This document shows, piece after piece, positions 10,765 through 22,759 of a stretch of DNA of 64,000 nt. The stretch comes from Saccopteryx bilineata. Its lineage: Eukaryota; Chordata; Mammalia; Chiroptera; Emballonuridae. The position numbers and the translations under genes were made by a program. The stretch's first letter is position 1; each line of letters opens with the position of its first letter. Under the pieces are notes generated by a model, which ran no database searches, had not been told where the DNA came from, and was given only the letters and a program-made list of their open reading frames with translations. The stretch lies in the NCBI RefSeq assembly GCF_036850765.1, contig NC_089493.1:219416744-219480743 (forward strand), written 5' to 3'.

Positions 10765-12980
10765 CTCTGTGAGCCTGACTTTACTCTCATTCTATTGTCC
10801 TGATTGCAGTCATGGCTAAGAGTTAGCAGAGGGGCCACGGAAGTTCACTGTTGCCTTCAAATTCCTAGAAAGGAAATGCAGGGGTTGTCTTACTTTCAGT
10901 AATGTTGGTGCTTGTTGTATCTTGATACCTTTCTAATGATTCCTTTCAAGGTTCTAGTAGTTAATTCTGAATCTGTAGTTCTCACAAACATAATTCAGTC
11001 ATGTTGAATTGTCTCCTTTAAATTGCCTGAGTGATTCTGGCTGGAGCATCAGTATGTTCTCATAGTTTTGTTGTATTGCCTGTATCTGTATCAGGTAATC
11101 CCAACCCCAAATGTCTAGCATGAAACTAAGCTGTTCACCCATACTTCAATGTCTTTTAGGTAGAGACAACTTGGAAATGTATGGAGCAGAACTAAGTAGA
11201 AATGTAAGCATATACTTAAAGGAGAGTACTGGAACCCTTGTCTGATCTTAGGCCATTCACCAGTGGTCACTAAGGGAAAGAATACCTGGTACAAACCACT
11301 GAATGGATGGCATAAGTTCACTTTTGGATAGTTGAGTCTTCAGTGGAGCTTTCCAGTGGAGATGTAAGTAAGTTTCTCTTAGTGGGATTCTTTAGCTCAG
11401 CTACAAGATTTTGTCCAGTGATGTGAATTTGGGAGTAACTGGCGTAGAGAGTGTAATGGATCTGCTGGTTACCATACAATTTATTGTTCAAGCAGCATAG
11501 GTATGAATGTGAGAGGGGTGTCATCAACAATCATATTGAAACAATCAGAAATTGAAACATTGAAATTGTCTTAGAAACATCAAAATCTATATTTATTTCA
11601 ACAAAGAAAGAAACCTTAAATTTGAATTAAATTATCACCAATTCTTACACAGAGATTTTATTCATGGAGAGTGGCATTGTTTTGAATTAACATTGCTATA
11701 TATAAGTCAGTCTATAATCGATTTTAAGTAGGAAGAACAACAACAACAATATTGCTTTAAATTGAAATAAAAATCTCTACATTTTGTCATGGAAAAAAGA
11801 GTCACAGTATTATTGTTGTTATGGTTTAGATTTTTCATTCACCTTTCTTTATTTTTTTATTTTTGGAAGGCTCTAATAATAACCAAGAAAGTAAAATTAT
11901 TTTTAGCAGTTATATGTTATTCTTTGTGGCTTCTGATTACCCTTTGGTCATACTTATTTTCCTTGCTTTTCATGCATGCATTCCCAGACTCCCTTGCACC
12001 TATGTGATAGTTTGGGCTAAAGTAGAAATCTGTTAGATCTGTTTGGGATGCCTGTGTTATCAGTGGTAAAAAGTGATAGTCGTGGCTAATACTGTTCCCC
12101 ACCACCACCTTGTCTATCTTTGACTGTAGAAATGATGCCTGAGATGTTGTATAATCTTGCATCCATACAGGAAAGGCAAAAAAATAAATACACTGAATTC
12201 AAATTACTGAGCTAGTTAAATAGTATTCAGTATCAGCAGCTTTTTTAAAAATGTGAGAAATATTAACTCCACTTATTTAAGACACTGTTTATCAGTTTTT
12301 CTGCATATTTGCAGAAAAATTATTTCAAAATAATTCAAAGGGTGATTATTAAACACCTATCCAAGAAACTTTCTTTCAGCATAGTCATGGTTACTGCCCT
12401 CTTTATCATGAATTTTAAGTTCCTACATAATAAAACTTTACCGCTAAAGGATAACTTGGGTCCAGAAAATTCAGTTAGGTAATATGGATGTAAAATTATG
12501 TTATTATAATAGGAATGACATGATGGGACGAAGTTTGCTACTAACTGATCTGGAGTTTCCTTGATGCTTATAAATGGTCTGCATGGATGATGAATGGAGG
12601 CATTTGTCTTGGTCATGCTTTGGCATCATTTGGTGGTATTTTTCTGGTCTGGTTTACATGTCAGTGGACACTGTTCAAGATTTGCCAAGTGGTTGATGAA
12701 ACAGGATGCCTATTTTGTTGTCCCAATCCAGACTGAGTTAGAAAGGAATTGCAGACGCAGTGATTTACTTGCTACTTCCTTACTTCCCAAGAAGAGGCTG
12801 CCAGCCCTTCTTGATATGTCTAAGCTTTACTTTCTCTTGTGTATATCCCTTTCACAACAAGACAATCAGAAAAATAGTCTTCAGATATTTGGGATTTTAT
12901 ACTTGGATGGAAGATGAGAACAAACATCCAATTCAATAATGGCTAAAATGACCTTCCTAAGGAATTTATAAGAGGTTTCA
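10765..12980. other. Unassigned block with short minus-strand frames
   Basis: No family or gene recognised. The minus strand has neighbouring frames of 70 and 68 codons (11318-11530, then 11115-11321) that nearly join, and a 93-codon frame at 12335-12616. They could be chance, parts of an old retroelement interior (for example ERVL/MaLR) or a processed pseudogene. I see no poly(A) tail, splice pattern or conserved motif to decide between these. Confidence 0.3.
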
Positions 12981-12985
12981 TTATA

Positions 12986-13499
12986 TAGTAGTCCTCATCC
13001 TTGTTTGTGGGGGGTACCTTCCCAAGATCCCCCATGGATGCCTGAAATCTTGGCTAGTACCAAATCTTATATGTACAATGTTTTTTTACCTATGATAACT
13101 TTTAATTTATAAATTATTACAGTAGGAGATTAACAGTGACTAGTAATAAAATAGAATAATTATAACAATATACTGTAATCAAAGTTATGTGAATATGGCA
13201 TTATTAAGTAAAATAGGTTACTTGCACATAAGTATTGCAATACTATGACAGTCTATCTAATAACTTAGACAGTCATTAAGGGCATGTAGTATATACAGCA
13301 TGGATATGCTGAACAAAAGGATGATTTACATTGAGCAGGACAGGGTGGGTCAGCAAGAGTTTCTATTACTCTTCTCAAAATGTGACATAACTTAAATTTA
13401 GGAATTGTTAATTTCTGAAATTGTTTAGTATTTTTGAACTGTGATTGACTACAAATGACTGAAACAATGGAAAGCAAAACTGTGGATAGGGACCTATGT
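12986..13499 (+). mobile_element. MER2/Tigger-like DNA transposon
   Basis: The left end 'tagtagtcctcatccttg' is a decayed form of the MER2 terminus, preceded by a TA (12984-12985). The interior has the diagnostic 'ggatgcctgaaa', 'aatttataaatta', 'aataaaatagaa' and 'atatactgtaat' blocks. The right end 'aactgtggatagggacc' is the complementary terminus. Tigger elements are pogo/Tc1-type transposons with TA target duplications; MER2 copies are non-autonomous and old. Confidence 0.85.
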
Positions 13500-13507
13500 T
13501 TGTTTTT

Positions 13508-13592
13508 TTATTATTTCCACTAGCAGTGCACAGGGTTCTTCTGATTCCTCCATATCCTCAGCAACACTTGTTATTATCTGACTTTTAAGTAT
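13508..13592 (-). mobile_element. L1 ORF2 fragment, antisense
   Basis: On the minus strand this reads as the late ORF2 block 'aacaagtgttgctgaggata' and 'accctgtgcactgctagtgg'. The same block is present in L1-A near 8205-8270. It is about 85 bp, truncated on both sides, and abuts the next SINE. Confidence 0.7.
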
Positions 13593-13797
13593 TTTAATTA
13601 ATTAATTTTTATTTTTTATTGATTGATTTAGAGAGAAGAACGGAGAAAGAGAGTGCGAGATAGAGATTGATTTGTCACTCCACATATTGATGCATTCATT
13701 GGTTAATTCTTGTATGTGCCCTGACCAGGGATCATACCCACAACCTTGGCATATCAGGATGACATTCTAACCAACTGAGCTACCTGGCCAGGGAAAA
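13593..13797 (-). mobile_element. VES-type bat SINE, antisense
   Basis: The minus strand begins at about 13797 with 'ccctggccaggtagctcag', has the B-box 'gggtatgatccctg' and the 'ggtcagggcacat' block, and ends with an oligo(A/T) tail at 13593-13625. This short tRNA-derived layout is typical of VES-like SINEs of bats. Confidence 0.8.
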
Positions 13798-13847
13798 TCT
13801 GTGTTCTTTCGAGCAATAAAAGCTACCCATAAAAATAGTCTGTCCTC

Positions 13848-14211
13848 CCCAGTTTTGAAACCCCAAGGTCGCTGGCTTGAACACGGGCTCATCAGGCTTC
13901 AGTGCAGGCTTACCAGTAGATTGTTGAGTCACTTGGCTTGAGCATGGGAACATAGACATGACCCCAGGGTTGTTGGTTTGAAGCCCAAGATCCCTGGCTT
14001 GAAGCCAAAGGCTACTGGCTTGAGCAAGGGGTCACCAGCTCAGCTGGATCCTCCCAGACAAGGCATGTATGAGAAGCAATCAATGAACTACTAAGAGTGC
14101 TACAACTATGAGTTGATACTTCTCATCTCTCTCCCTTCCTGTCTGTCTGTTCCTGTCTGTCCTTCTCTCTTTCTCTTGCTAAAAAAAAGAAAAAAGAAAG
14201 AAATAAGAAAG
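13848..14211 (+). mobile_element. 5'-truncated tRNA-type SINE with 12-bp target duplication
   Basis: The body runs through repeated 'ggcttgagc' units, the 'gagaagcaatcaatgaact' block, a 'cttctcatctctctccc' stretch and an A-rich tail. tagtctgtcctc flanks it exactly (13836-13847 and 14212-14223), which proves a single retroposition event. The tRNA head is absent, so this copy was truncated at insertion. It is the same family as 59475-59875 and the minus-strand copy at 24135-24552. Confidence 0.88.
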
Positions 14212-14223
14212 TAGTCTGTCCTC

Positions 14224-15034
14224 TCTGAAAGATAAGGGGTATATGGCACTTACTTGACTCCCTTATAACCCATATCGGAAGTACTGAAGCTTGTGGAATG
14301 GCTGGTATGTTTAACAATGAAGAGCACTCTCTAGTGTCTTAGCCTTAACTGTCTTCTTTGGTGTGTTAGCCTTAACTGACTTAGTTTTTAGTTGTTGTTT
14401 TTTTCTAAGAAATCTGTCAAGCCAAATCTTAGTTTCATTTCCTACTACATTGTTTTCTAAATTGAATTCTATAGTCATGTGCTTAGACAAGTTTGGAAAA
14501 GGTAAACCAATTTTTTCCTTTTACCTTAAACATTTTTTTCCTTTTTACTTATAAGACTTCTCAGCACTGTCATTCCTGAACTAAGAGTTGTGGAGAAGGT
14601 GTTAGAGTTATTTAATCACCAAACTCTTTTCTTCTGGAGAACATATTGTGGGACTGATGTCTACTAAAACATGCATGGTGTTTGTCAAGTGCACATGGTC
14701 AGTGTGAAAGCGCACTTTCACAATGGACATGCAGTTCTACTGTTTGTATTCTGAGGTGTTTCCTACTTTGTGCTTCCTTTTTAAGAATTAGATGTTCTGT
14801 TTTTTCAACTTTTTAAAATCTTATTTAAGGACTAATATCAGAGTGACCTGATGGTATGGATTGGATTATGAGAGTCCATGATAGAAACTGGATTGCTCAG
14901 TTTGAGAAGTCTGGAGAAGCAATCTGCAGACCCATGGGCTACTTTTACAATATGGCATACTATCTGATTAAAAAATGAAAAAAGTCCTTAATGAGCTTGA
15001 GAACTAGCACATATTTAGATATGTATTTGCCTCT
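14224..15034. other. No feature recognised
   Basis: AT-rich sequence with T-rich runs near 14395-14560. No supported gene or repeat. Confidence 0.5.
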
Positions 15035-15175
15035 TTTTATTTTAAAAATGAGAAAATTAGTGCTCATAAAAGTAGAGTGGCCTACACTTGGTTAGCAGCA
15101 GTTACTATTAAAACTAGAATTAAAATCTTTACCAAATTAGTACATTTCCTCCCTTACACTATGCTTTCTGATAAT
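15035..15175 (-). mobile_element. MIR SINE fragment, antisense
   Basis: The plus strand shows the complement of the MIR core: 'aaaaatgagaaaattag' followed by 'gtggcctacacttggttagc' and 'ttacactatgctttctg'. These match the reverse complement of the MIR 'cctcatctgtaaaatg', 'gtgaccttgggcaag' and 'catagtg' parts. It is heavily diverged, as expected for this mammal-wide family. Confidence 0.65.
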
Positions 15176-16515
15176 CCTTGGGTTAATATGACAATCCAAT
15201 GGTTTAATACATATTTCTTGAATATATAAATGACTAAATTAATATAAATAATTGAATGTTTTCTCTGAAGCTTTCTTTATGTTCCTTCAGAATCTATAGA
15301 ATCTTTTTCTCAGTCTTTTATAGCTTATTCTTTAAAACTTAATTCTTCTGATCGAAAGTTAAATGTCTTTTTTAACTATCATAAAATTAATAATTTTTCA
15401 CAAATATCTTCTCAGTTATACATGAAAGAAATGGAGAAAAAAACTGAATGGCTTGAAAGCTTGAAAAAAAATTAAGACATAAGTCATTCCTTGAAAAAGA
15501 TCTCCCCTCATGCTCACATCATTCCCTGCAAGCCAATGCCAAAAGTGGCTTTCCTCATAGATGCACCATGGTAGCCAGATGTGTTCATGGTCAACATTGC
15601 TCTGTGTTTTTAATTTGTGAAGTAGGACAGATCTCAGAACCAGTGAACTCACTCAACCCATTAGTTTTTTACTATATTTTCTGGAAACATGGCATACACT
15701 GACATTTTTGTATAATATTTGGGATCATTACATGGATTCAATCAGAATCCCCAATCCCCTTACTTAATACTAACCACTCCTCCAAATCTGAAATGGGAGA
15801 CACAGATGTGTGACTATGAAAACACATAAGCAGGCAAACTGTTCATTTGTATATTGATAGAGCATAATGCAAATTACAAACATAAGCGAATAAAAACACA
15901 TCTATATTGGGTGATCTTTATGGTAGATATAATGAATGCCCTTAGGAATCTAAGATTTTGAAGAGTGTTACTCTCAAGTTGTTAGGAGAGAGAAAAAAGT
16001 TGCTACATACTCTTTAATAATCTGCTGCTGGAAATAGTGGGGAAACATTCCAGAAGAATAAATTAAGCACTATGCTCTTCATATGGAATGTTGTGTGTAT
16101 CTGACTTCTTATTTACAAATAATTCCCATTTCTCCCAACTGTTTCCTTTTCATTTGTGTCACATGCTATGCCTCACCTCAGGGTTCTGATTACTAAAATT
16201 CAGAAGTCAATTCATTTATGTATATGTTTAATTTCTTTTGATCTATTGTTTTCAAGGTAGGAGTATAGTCTTTCAGGTTTTTCCTGGTGCTAGTTACTAT
16301 ATTTACATTTTAATGTTAAAGTGTGTTCCTTTTGATAAATAAGAAAAAAAAAACGCTTTATGAATTATATAAAATAACCTATATTGTCTGGGAAGTCTTA
16401 TAAACATAGAAAATGGTGGCCAGAATGATACAATTTAGTGTGGCTCAAAAAACCTGTTTTATAACAGCTATTGTTTTCTGTTTTATAATAGCGATTGTTT
16501 TCTGTTTATTTTGGT

Positions 16516-16546
16516 ATGTGTGTGTGTGTTATGTGTGTGTATGCAT
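16516..16546. repeat. (TG)n simple repeat, interrupted
   Basis: Two short TG runs separated by a TAT interruption; an old microsatellite. Confidence 0.85.
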
Positions 16547-17747
16547 GAGTGCTTACACACAGGTTTTAATTAGTCATTAAAAGCATTTTCCTTTATGTGG
16601 TCTTCTTTTAAAATGGAAAATATTAAGGACAAAAAGTATTAAGCCTTTTATGCTGTAGTTTCAATGAACTTACTAAACATTTTTCTCAATTGATGAAAAT
16701 AGAAATATTGAGTTTAGAGACATTAAGAAAGGTTGTGTCAATTAAAAAAAATTTTTTTTAATGGACAACCATGGAATTGATGAGAATAAAGTTATACTTA
16801 ATAGTCCCAATTTGTATTTATGAGGCTGTTTGATATATCTTGAGAGCCCATTAATAATAGAAAATAGTCTTTACACATATGGAAGTGCATTAAGTAGAGG
16901 CTTTATGACTTAATTGTTAGAAGTATATTAATTTAATAAATGCAAAGTCAGTAGAACTCAATTATCATTTAAGTCAAATCACCCTTTATTCTGATATTCT
17001 GCATTTGATGCACTTGATACTCAATAGGTTGTATCAGAAATGATTTTCAAAATGAGTTGACAGTGGTCAGATTTCTTTTATAATAGGATGCCAAGATGAT
17101 TATGCACACATCATATTTATAGAGGCCTTCTTCTCAAATAGTAATTTCTATAATACTGATTTTTAAAAAAGTAGATAAGTTGTGATTTTTGAGTACAGGT
17201 TCTCATAAAATGTGCAAAGATGAAATGTAATTGTAGGCTGTATTATTAACTCAAAGGCTGGCATCACTTCAGCATAAAAAAATCACAGTTATGGGAATGA
17301 GGACCCCCATTTTAATCATGAAAGAGCTTCTGTATGGATATTATGAGGGATTTTCCCGAGCCTTATTCTTAAACAGATTACACTATTCAGAATCTCAAAG
17401 AATCAAAATCGTGCTCAGCTGGGGCAGTCAATGTGCAGTCTAAACATGTGACAGATGCAGAGAAAACTTCAAAGATGCCATTACAAATGCCTGTGGAGAT
17501 ATTTAAGGAGCCAGATGCTACTGTTTCATGTCTTCAGCGGCTCTGAATGTGTCCTGTGATCACCTTCCAGAGAGGAGGTGTGGTTCAATCTGGTGAGGAC
17601 AGAAAGTCACCTAATCTTTTTGTTGTTCTTGTTTGTATACATTGTATAGCTGGGGTATGAGAGGCTGTGTGATCAGTTACTCTAACAGGAGGACATGCAT
17701 GTGAATTTGCTATTCCTTATACATGAAGAAACAACTGCACGGAAAAA

Positions 17748-17840
17748 ATAATATATATATACATATATATATACATACATATGTGTGTGTCTGTATATAT
17801 ATGTATGTATGTATGTGTATATATATATATATATATGATG
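17748..17840. repeat. Compound (TA)/(TATG)/(TG) microsatellite
   Basis: Alternating TA, TACA, TG and TATG units followed by a pure TA run near 17818-17836. Likely length-variable and able to form cruciform or unwound DNA. Confidence 0.9.
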
Positions 17841-18579
17841 TATTCTGTGAAAGCTTTCCTATCTAAAAAAATGATTTATAGGTATGTATTGCCATGGAGA
17901 CACATTTTTTTCAACTTTTATCATTTACTTAGACACTAAAAGAGGTAATATATTCATTATGATTCATGTTTATTTTGCATTTTGTTTGGTGTTCAGAAAT
18001 AAATTACTTGGGATATCATATTATTAAATGCATGTCTCATTTTCATCACTGCCGTATTCTGAAGAGGACTTTTTATTTTGAGATTGAACAAAACCCCAGG
18101 TATACATGAAGGTGATGAGATTAAGCTAAAAATCTAAAAGTACCATGTGCTTTTATTTAATATGAAATTCTTTATTTTTACAGTTTTTTTCCTTCGTAGG
18201 CTTTGTAAGACAGTTTGTTTTATCTCAACTTTTATGTACACTATTTCATAGGTTTATTATTCCAAAAGGAACAAATGGAAATAAAGACAACTTCTAACAT
18301 GTGATAGAGAAAATAAAAAATCTAGAAAATTTGAGTCACTGTATAATGTTTAAGCATTTACTTTTGCATTGAAAAAATGATCCTGCCCAAATTTATTCTT
18401 TTTATATGCATGATGTACTCTAGTTTAACCTCTATTATATCAAACCTATGGAGAGATTGTTTTAATTTTTGAATTGAAATTTGTGGCATATTATAAAAAG
18501 CAAAGCTTATATACATAATTATTTACATGAAAAGAATGGTTGAAAGTGGAAAATAAATAGCAAAGAATATTTTTCTTTC

Positions 18580-18850
18580 TAATGTAAACATCTGGCAGTA
18601 ATCCTTGCTTACACAATTAATGGGCATTTAATTGGCAATGATCAGTTTATTGCTGCAATATGAAGTGAATGTTTCCCCAGGAACAAACAGCTGTTGCAAG
18701 AATTTCACAGTGATTTAGCAAACACCAGGTGATAGCTGTGTGTAGAGTGAAGTGTTCTATCTCTCAGCAAAGCACAGTACATCAGAATAAAACAGTTAAA
18801 AGTAGCATTGGAGAGATCCAATTGTCACTGACATTAAAATCTAACTAAAA
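18580..18850. promoter_or_regulatory. Candidate conserved noncoding element
   Basis: A mixed-composition island inside AT-rich DNA, with homeodomain-type cores ('acaattaatgggc', 'catttaattggcaa') and an E-box-like 'aacagctgtt' at about 18687-18696. Nothing else explains the block. This is a guess from composition and motif clustering; no alignment was available. Confidence 0.25.
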
Positions 18851-21440
18851 AGTGAACTTCATAAAACAACAGGTTAATTACATTACATATTATCCATGAT
18901 TCAAATATAAAAAAAATAATTTCTTTAAGAAACAAACAGTAAGTTGACATGACATTTATCTATTTAAAAGTAATATTTTATGTCTTGTTTTAAAAATAAA
19001 ATGGTTGATGAAACTTTTTTCTATTCTAATATTTTATCCTTTTAAATGTCTTAGAAAATTTGATAGTTATGATTCTAATTTTTTGATTAAAAAGTTATTG
19101 AAGTCATTCAACGGTTACTGACAATTATATTTTTTCTTAATAGATTTTATTCAACTGTCTAAAATGTGCCACTTTTTAATTTGCATTGCTTGTGAGCTGC
19201 TTTCTCATTAAGTTTTAAATAAAAAGTTTTTCATTTTTCATTATGCACTTTTATTACTAATTTAATAAGATGATAATAGCTATGCAAACTTTCTATGACT
19301 ACTCAGCTTTTGGCATAGATTAAATTATACATTTTAAATATAGCACACTGGCAGACACTGTTATTTCATAAAGCTGAGTTTCATTAGTGAAGAAAGTGAT
19401 TTTGCTTTAGCAAAAAATGCTTTTATTTACTATACTATTTAGTATTAGCTTATGCTAGAGTCTATGAACAATGAACTCAAATGAACAAAGAATCAAGGGC
19501 CAATTTATAGAACAATGCTTTTATTTTTTCATGTATGCATTCTGCAATAACTCATCTCCATAACAAAAGCAGACAATCAATCATCTTCTATTGTGCCTTT
19601 CTCAATAAAATTACTATTCTTGATGTAACAAAAGAAAGCTGCCTAAGTAACAGGAACAGTTTTACATGCTCAAATCAATAAATTGACTATACTTCAAAAA
19701 CCCTTACCTATTAATATGACAACGCAGTTTTATATTTAACTTATCCATATTGATATTAAATTATTGTTAAGTAGTATTGTTCTTTTTTGTTTAAAAATAC
19801 AATAATAAGTATAAAAGTATGTTAAAGGAATGCTTTTCAATGTCTCTGACAAAACTTTGTAGTCTGCGTATGAATGTTGATATGAGTCTTGCATAACTGT
19901 GTGCAAGTTAAAATGAAAATACATTGCATTTTGAAAATAAAATTTCTATATTTAAAAGTCCTAAATTCATATGGCCTCTATGTGCTGTTACAAACAGCTG
20001 TTTGTTCCTGTATTTTAAGTTTATATAAAAATGGTAGTTTAAGGAAATCCTATACTTTATAGTATTGTTCCTTAAGTAAGATTTTTATATACTAGTATAT
20101 TTTAAACATATAAATTTAGGCATAAAGATTAAAAAAAGAAAAGAAAATCTGTATATGTTATTTGAAATGTAAAGAAAACTTAAGTTCAAAAGTTTAACAC
20201 AACATTTTATACCAGGAAATGAAGAAATAATGTAGGTATAGATATGGCTATGTATTCATTCTAGCTAGCTCTTTTATTTTCAAGTAGATTGATAGAAATT
20301 TCACATGAAAAATATAAAATGTTTAGACATTTCTAACCAATATAGAGTGCAATACTGAGTTATGTATTTCATTTTAATATAGGTTTATATTTACTAGAAT
20401 TCTTGGTCCTATATTTTTCTCACAGAGATCAACTGAAATTAGAGTGAACTATTTAGCTTAAAATATAAATAGTTTTTATATAACCTACCAAAGCAACAGG
20501 ATTAATTTAAGCTAATACTAATCATGTCATTAACCAAAATTCAGTTGACTTTAGAACCTCTGAATACTTTCTTTAATTGTATTATTTTTTTCTGAATTAA
20601 TGAGGGCAGGCCATAACATGTTTCAAGAAAATGAAATCCTTTGTTACAAAAATGCAAATGCAGTGACTTAGTATCTAAGGTGCTATACAGTATAGATGAC
20701 TATGAGAATAGTTTCAGTGTAGAATACAAGACATTACATAGTTTGCAGCAATTTATGCAATAATTTTATAATTAAATTTTAAATATTTTGTACTCATATT
20801 AGTTGTGTGTGTATATACAGTATGTTCACATGAAATGCTATGTCACAAGAATGGCATTTTAAATTTGATATTAAATATTTTATTGTATTAAGTCTAAACC
20901 CCACAGTAATTAATTTTGAAATCTGCCATCAAACAGTACTCCTATAACCAAAAGTTTAAACATTAGTTAAAATTTTACTGCATCCTATTATAAATCATAT
21001 GCTTTAATGGAAATTTTTGGTCATAAGTGACTAAACAGTTGCTTCTTTTCTTTTCCTATCTTTCCTTCACATGTTGGTTAGTTACTTTGATTTAGTTTCC
21101 AGTCAGTGTTATGTATTGAGTTATTTATTTGAGAGAAATTAATTATAGACAATCAACTCTTATTAAGGAATCTTGCTTACCTATATGTTACTATGTTCCA
21201 ATAAATCAATTCAGGGAAAAACAAAGTTGTTTTATGTTGTACGTTTCATTTTTGTTTTACCATCCTTAGCTAAGCTGCTGAAGAAAAAAAACTGAAGATA
21301 TACTTGAACAAGAACCCACAATGTTGTTTACCATACCATGACAACAATATTGCTGAATTTTCTTGAACTGTTACTTATCTTCATAGAGAATCTATGCCTG
21401 GGGACCAGTATTTGGTCTTTGCCTCATGTCTCAAGAAATT

Positions 21441-21785
21441 TACTGTATCTTTTGCTCCATAAGAAGCACTTTTTTCCCCGAAAAGTCGAGGAGAAAATGC
21501 CCCTGTGTCTTACGGAGCAAATGTTCATTTTTTTTTTTTTTTTTTTAGCTGCTGCGGGTTCCAGGACAGCTAGAAGAGTATTTAAACATTAAAGTCTATT
21601 CTCATTTGTTAATAACAGTGCTAATGGTTGGTAATACTGCTGTTGAGTTTACATTGTTGAAATATTATTTTATTAAATATTTTAACACACCATTTGGTTC
21701 AGAATATTTTTTTTCTTATTTTTCTCCTTAAAACCCTAGGTGTGTCTTATGGTCAGTTGCGTCTTATGAAGTGAAAAATACGGTA
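21441..21785. mobile_element. Non-autonomous TcMar-like MITE with inverted termini
   Basis: The left terminus 'ctgtatcttttgctccataa' after TA (21441-21442) is mirrored by the right terminus 'ttatgaagtgaaaaatacgg' before TA (21784-21785). The ends are imperfect inverted repeats of about 26 bp with TA duplications, about 341 bp apart. The 3' side also has a duplicated 'gygtcttatg' motif (about 21742 and 21759). A TA duplication supports Tc1/mariner; other superfamilies cannot be excluded. Confidence 0.72.
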
Positions 21786-22428
21786 ACAACCCTACTTTTT
21801 GCAGTTATCACAGCTTCTCTTCACCATATTCTTTTCTCTCCTCTTTTTCCTGTCTCTTCCTCTCCTTCTTCCCTGTTACTACCAGATCTATTAAAGTGTA
21901 ATGAGTATTATACTCAGCATTTCTTGTCAAACTTTGCTTTGGTGAGAGAATGCAGGGCCAAAGAAATTCCCGAGTGCATCTGTTTTATTAATCCTGGGAC
22001 TCTGCAGAATTTTTAAAAAAAATTTATATAACTATTACTACTGTCTGTGAAAGCCATTGGTTATCTTCTTTAATGGATAGAAATGTTTCTGACAACAGCC
22101 CAAGCTGAAGAAACTAAAGCCACCTATATTTGTAGGCACATAAAGCCAAAATATTCTATCAAAATTTGAAGGGTTTTTTCTTACCAGTTTAACAACCTTG
22201 TTTAATAACAACAATAATTTTATATTTACTTTTTGTTTTTGCTGCCCAAAACTCAGTCTTTCTCATGCCTGGTCCATCTGTCCTCAGTAGTAAAAAACTG
22301 GTCTTAGAAAAAGTTTTTTGAAAAAAAATATTTGACAGAGAATATAACTTGAAATCACAATTATTAGAAAAAAAATCTAGGTTGACCTTTCTGACAAGTC
22401 AATTTAAACCAATGAGATGATGGTATTT

Positions 22429-22613
22429 CAAGGATTCTCACACTTTATGTGCATTAGAATTATCTGAAAGGTGGTTTAAAAAACAATCCCACTGGGCCCC
22501 ACCTCCAGAGTTTCTGATTTGGTAATGGAATGAGTGGCAAAAAAATTGCATTTTAACAAATTCCTAAGGTTTGCTGAATCTGATGGTCTAAGGACAATAT
22601 TTTGAGAACTCTT
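22429..22613 (+). mobile_element. MER5A-like hAT-Charlie MITE
   Basis: The text follows the MER5A order closely: 'ggattctcacacttt', 'gtgcattagaattatctga', 'actgggccccacctccagag', 'tttctgatttggtaa', 'attgcattttaacaa' and a terminal 'ttttgagaactc'. About 185 bp, near full length for the family, and diverged as expected for a placental-wide element. Confidence 0.92.
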
Positions 22614-22759
22614 TTTGTATTAAGCAAGAAGATATTTTAAATTTTATGATCTAGAACCCTATAATGTTGTCACTATATCATATCAATATGAGCTTTTCTT
22701 TGAAATATTTAATAGTGTTCAAGGTCTACATGATTTCATATAATATGGGCTGCCTGCTG

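Larger units (their letters stand above)
15176..21440. other. Repeat-poor AT-rich stretch, no gene recognised
   Basis: Over 6 kb with no interspersed repeat I can name, only two simple repeats. That contrasts with the rest of the window. Open frames are short. Blocks of more even composition (about 17400-17640 and 18580-18850) may be conserved noncoding sequence. Whether this is intron or intergenic cannot be told here. Confidence 0.55.

Noticed and set aside
10562..10765. 67-codon minus frame as a coding exon
   Set aside because: Overlaps an old interspersed repeat; no splice sites or protein signal.
21338..21592. 84-codon plus frame
   Set aside because: Overlaps the TcMar-like MITE and a long T run; not coding.
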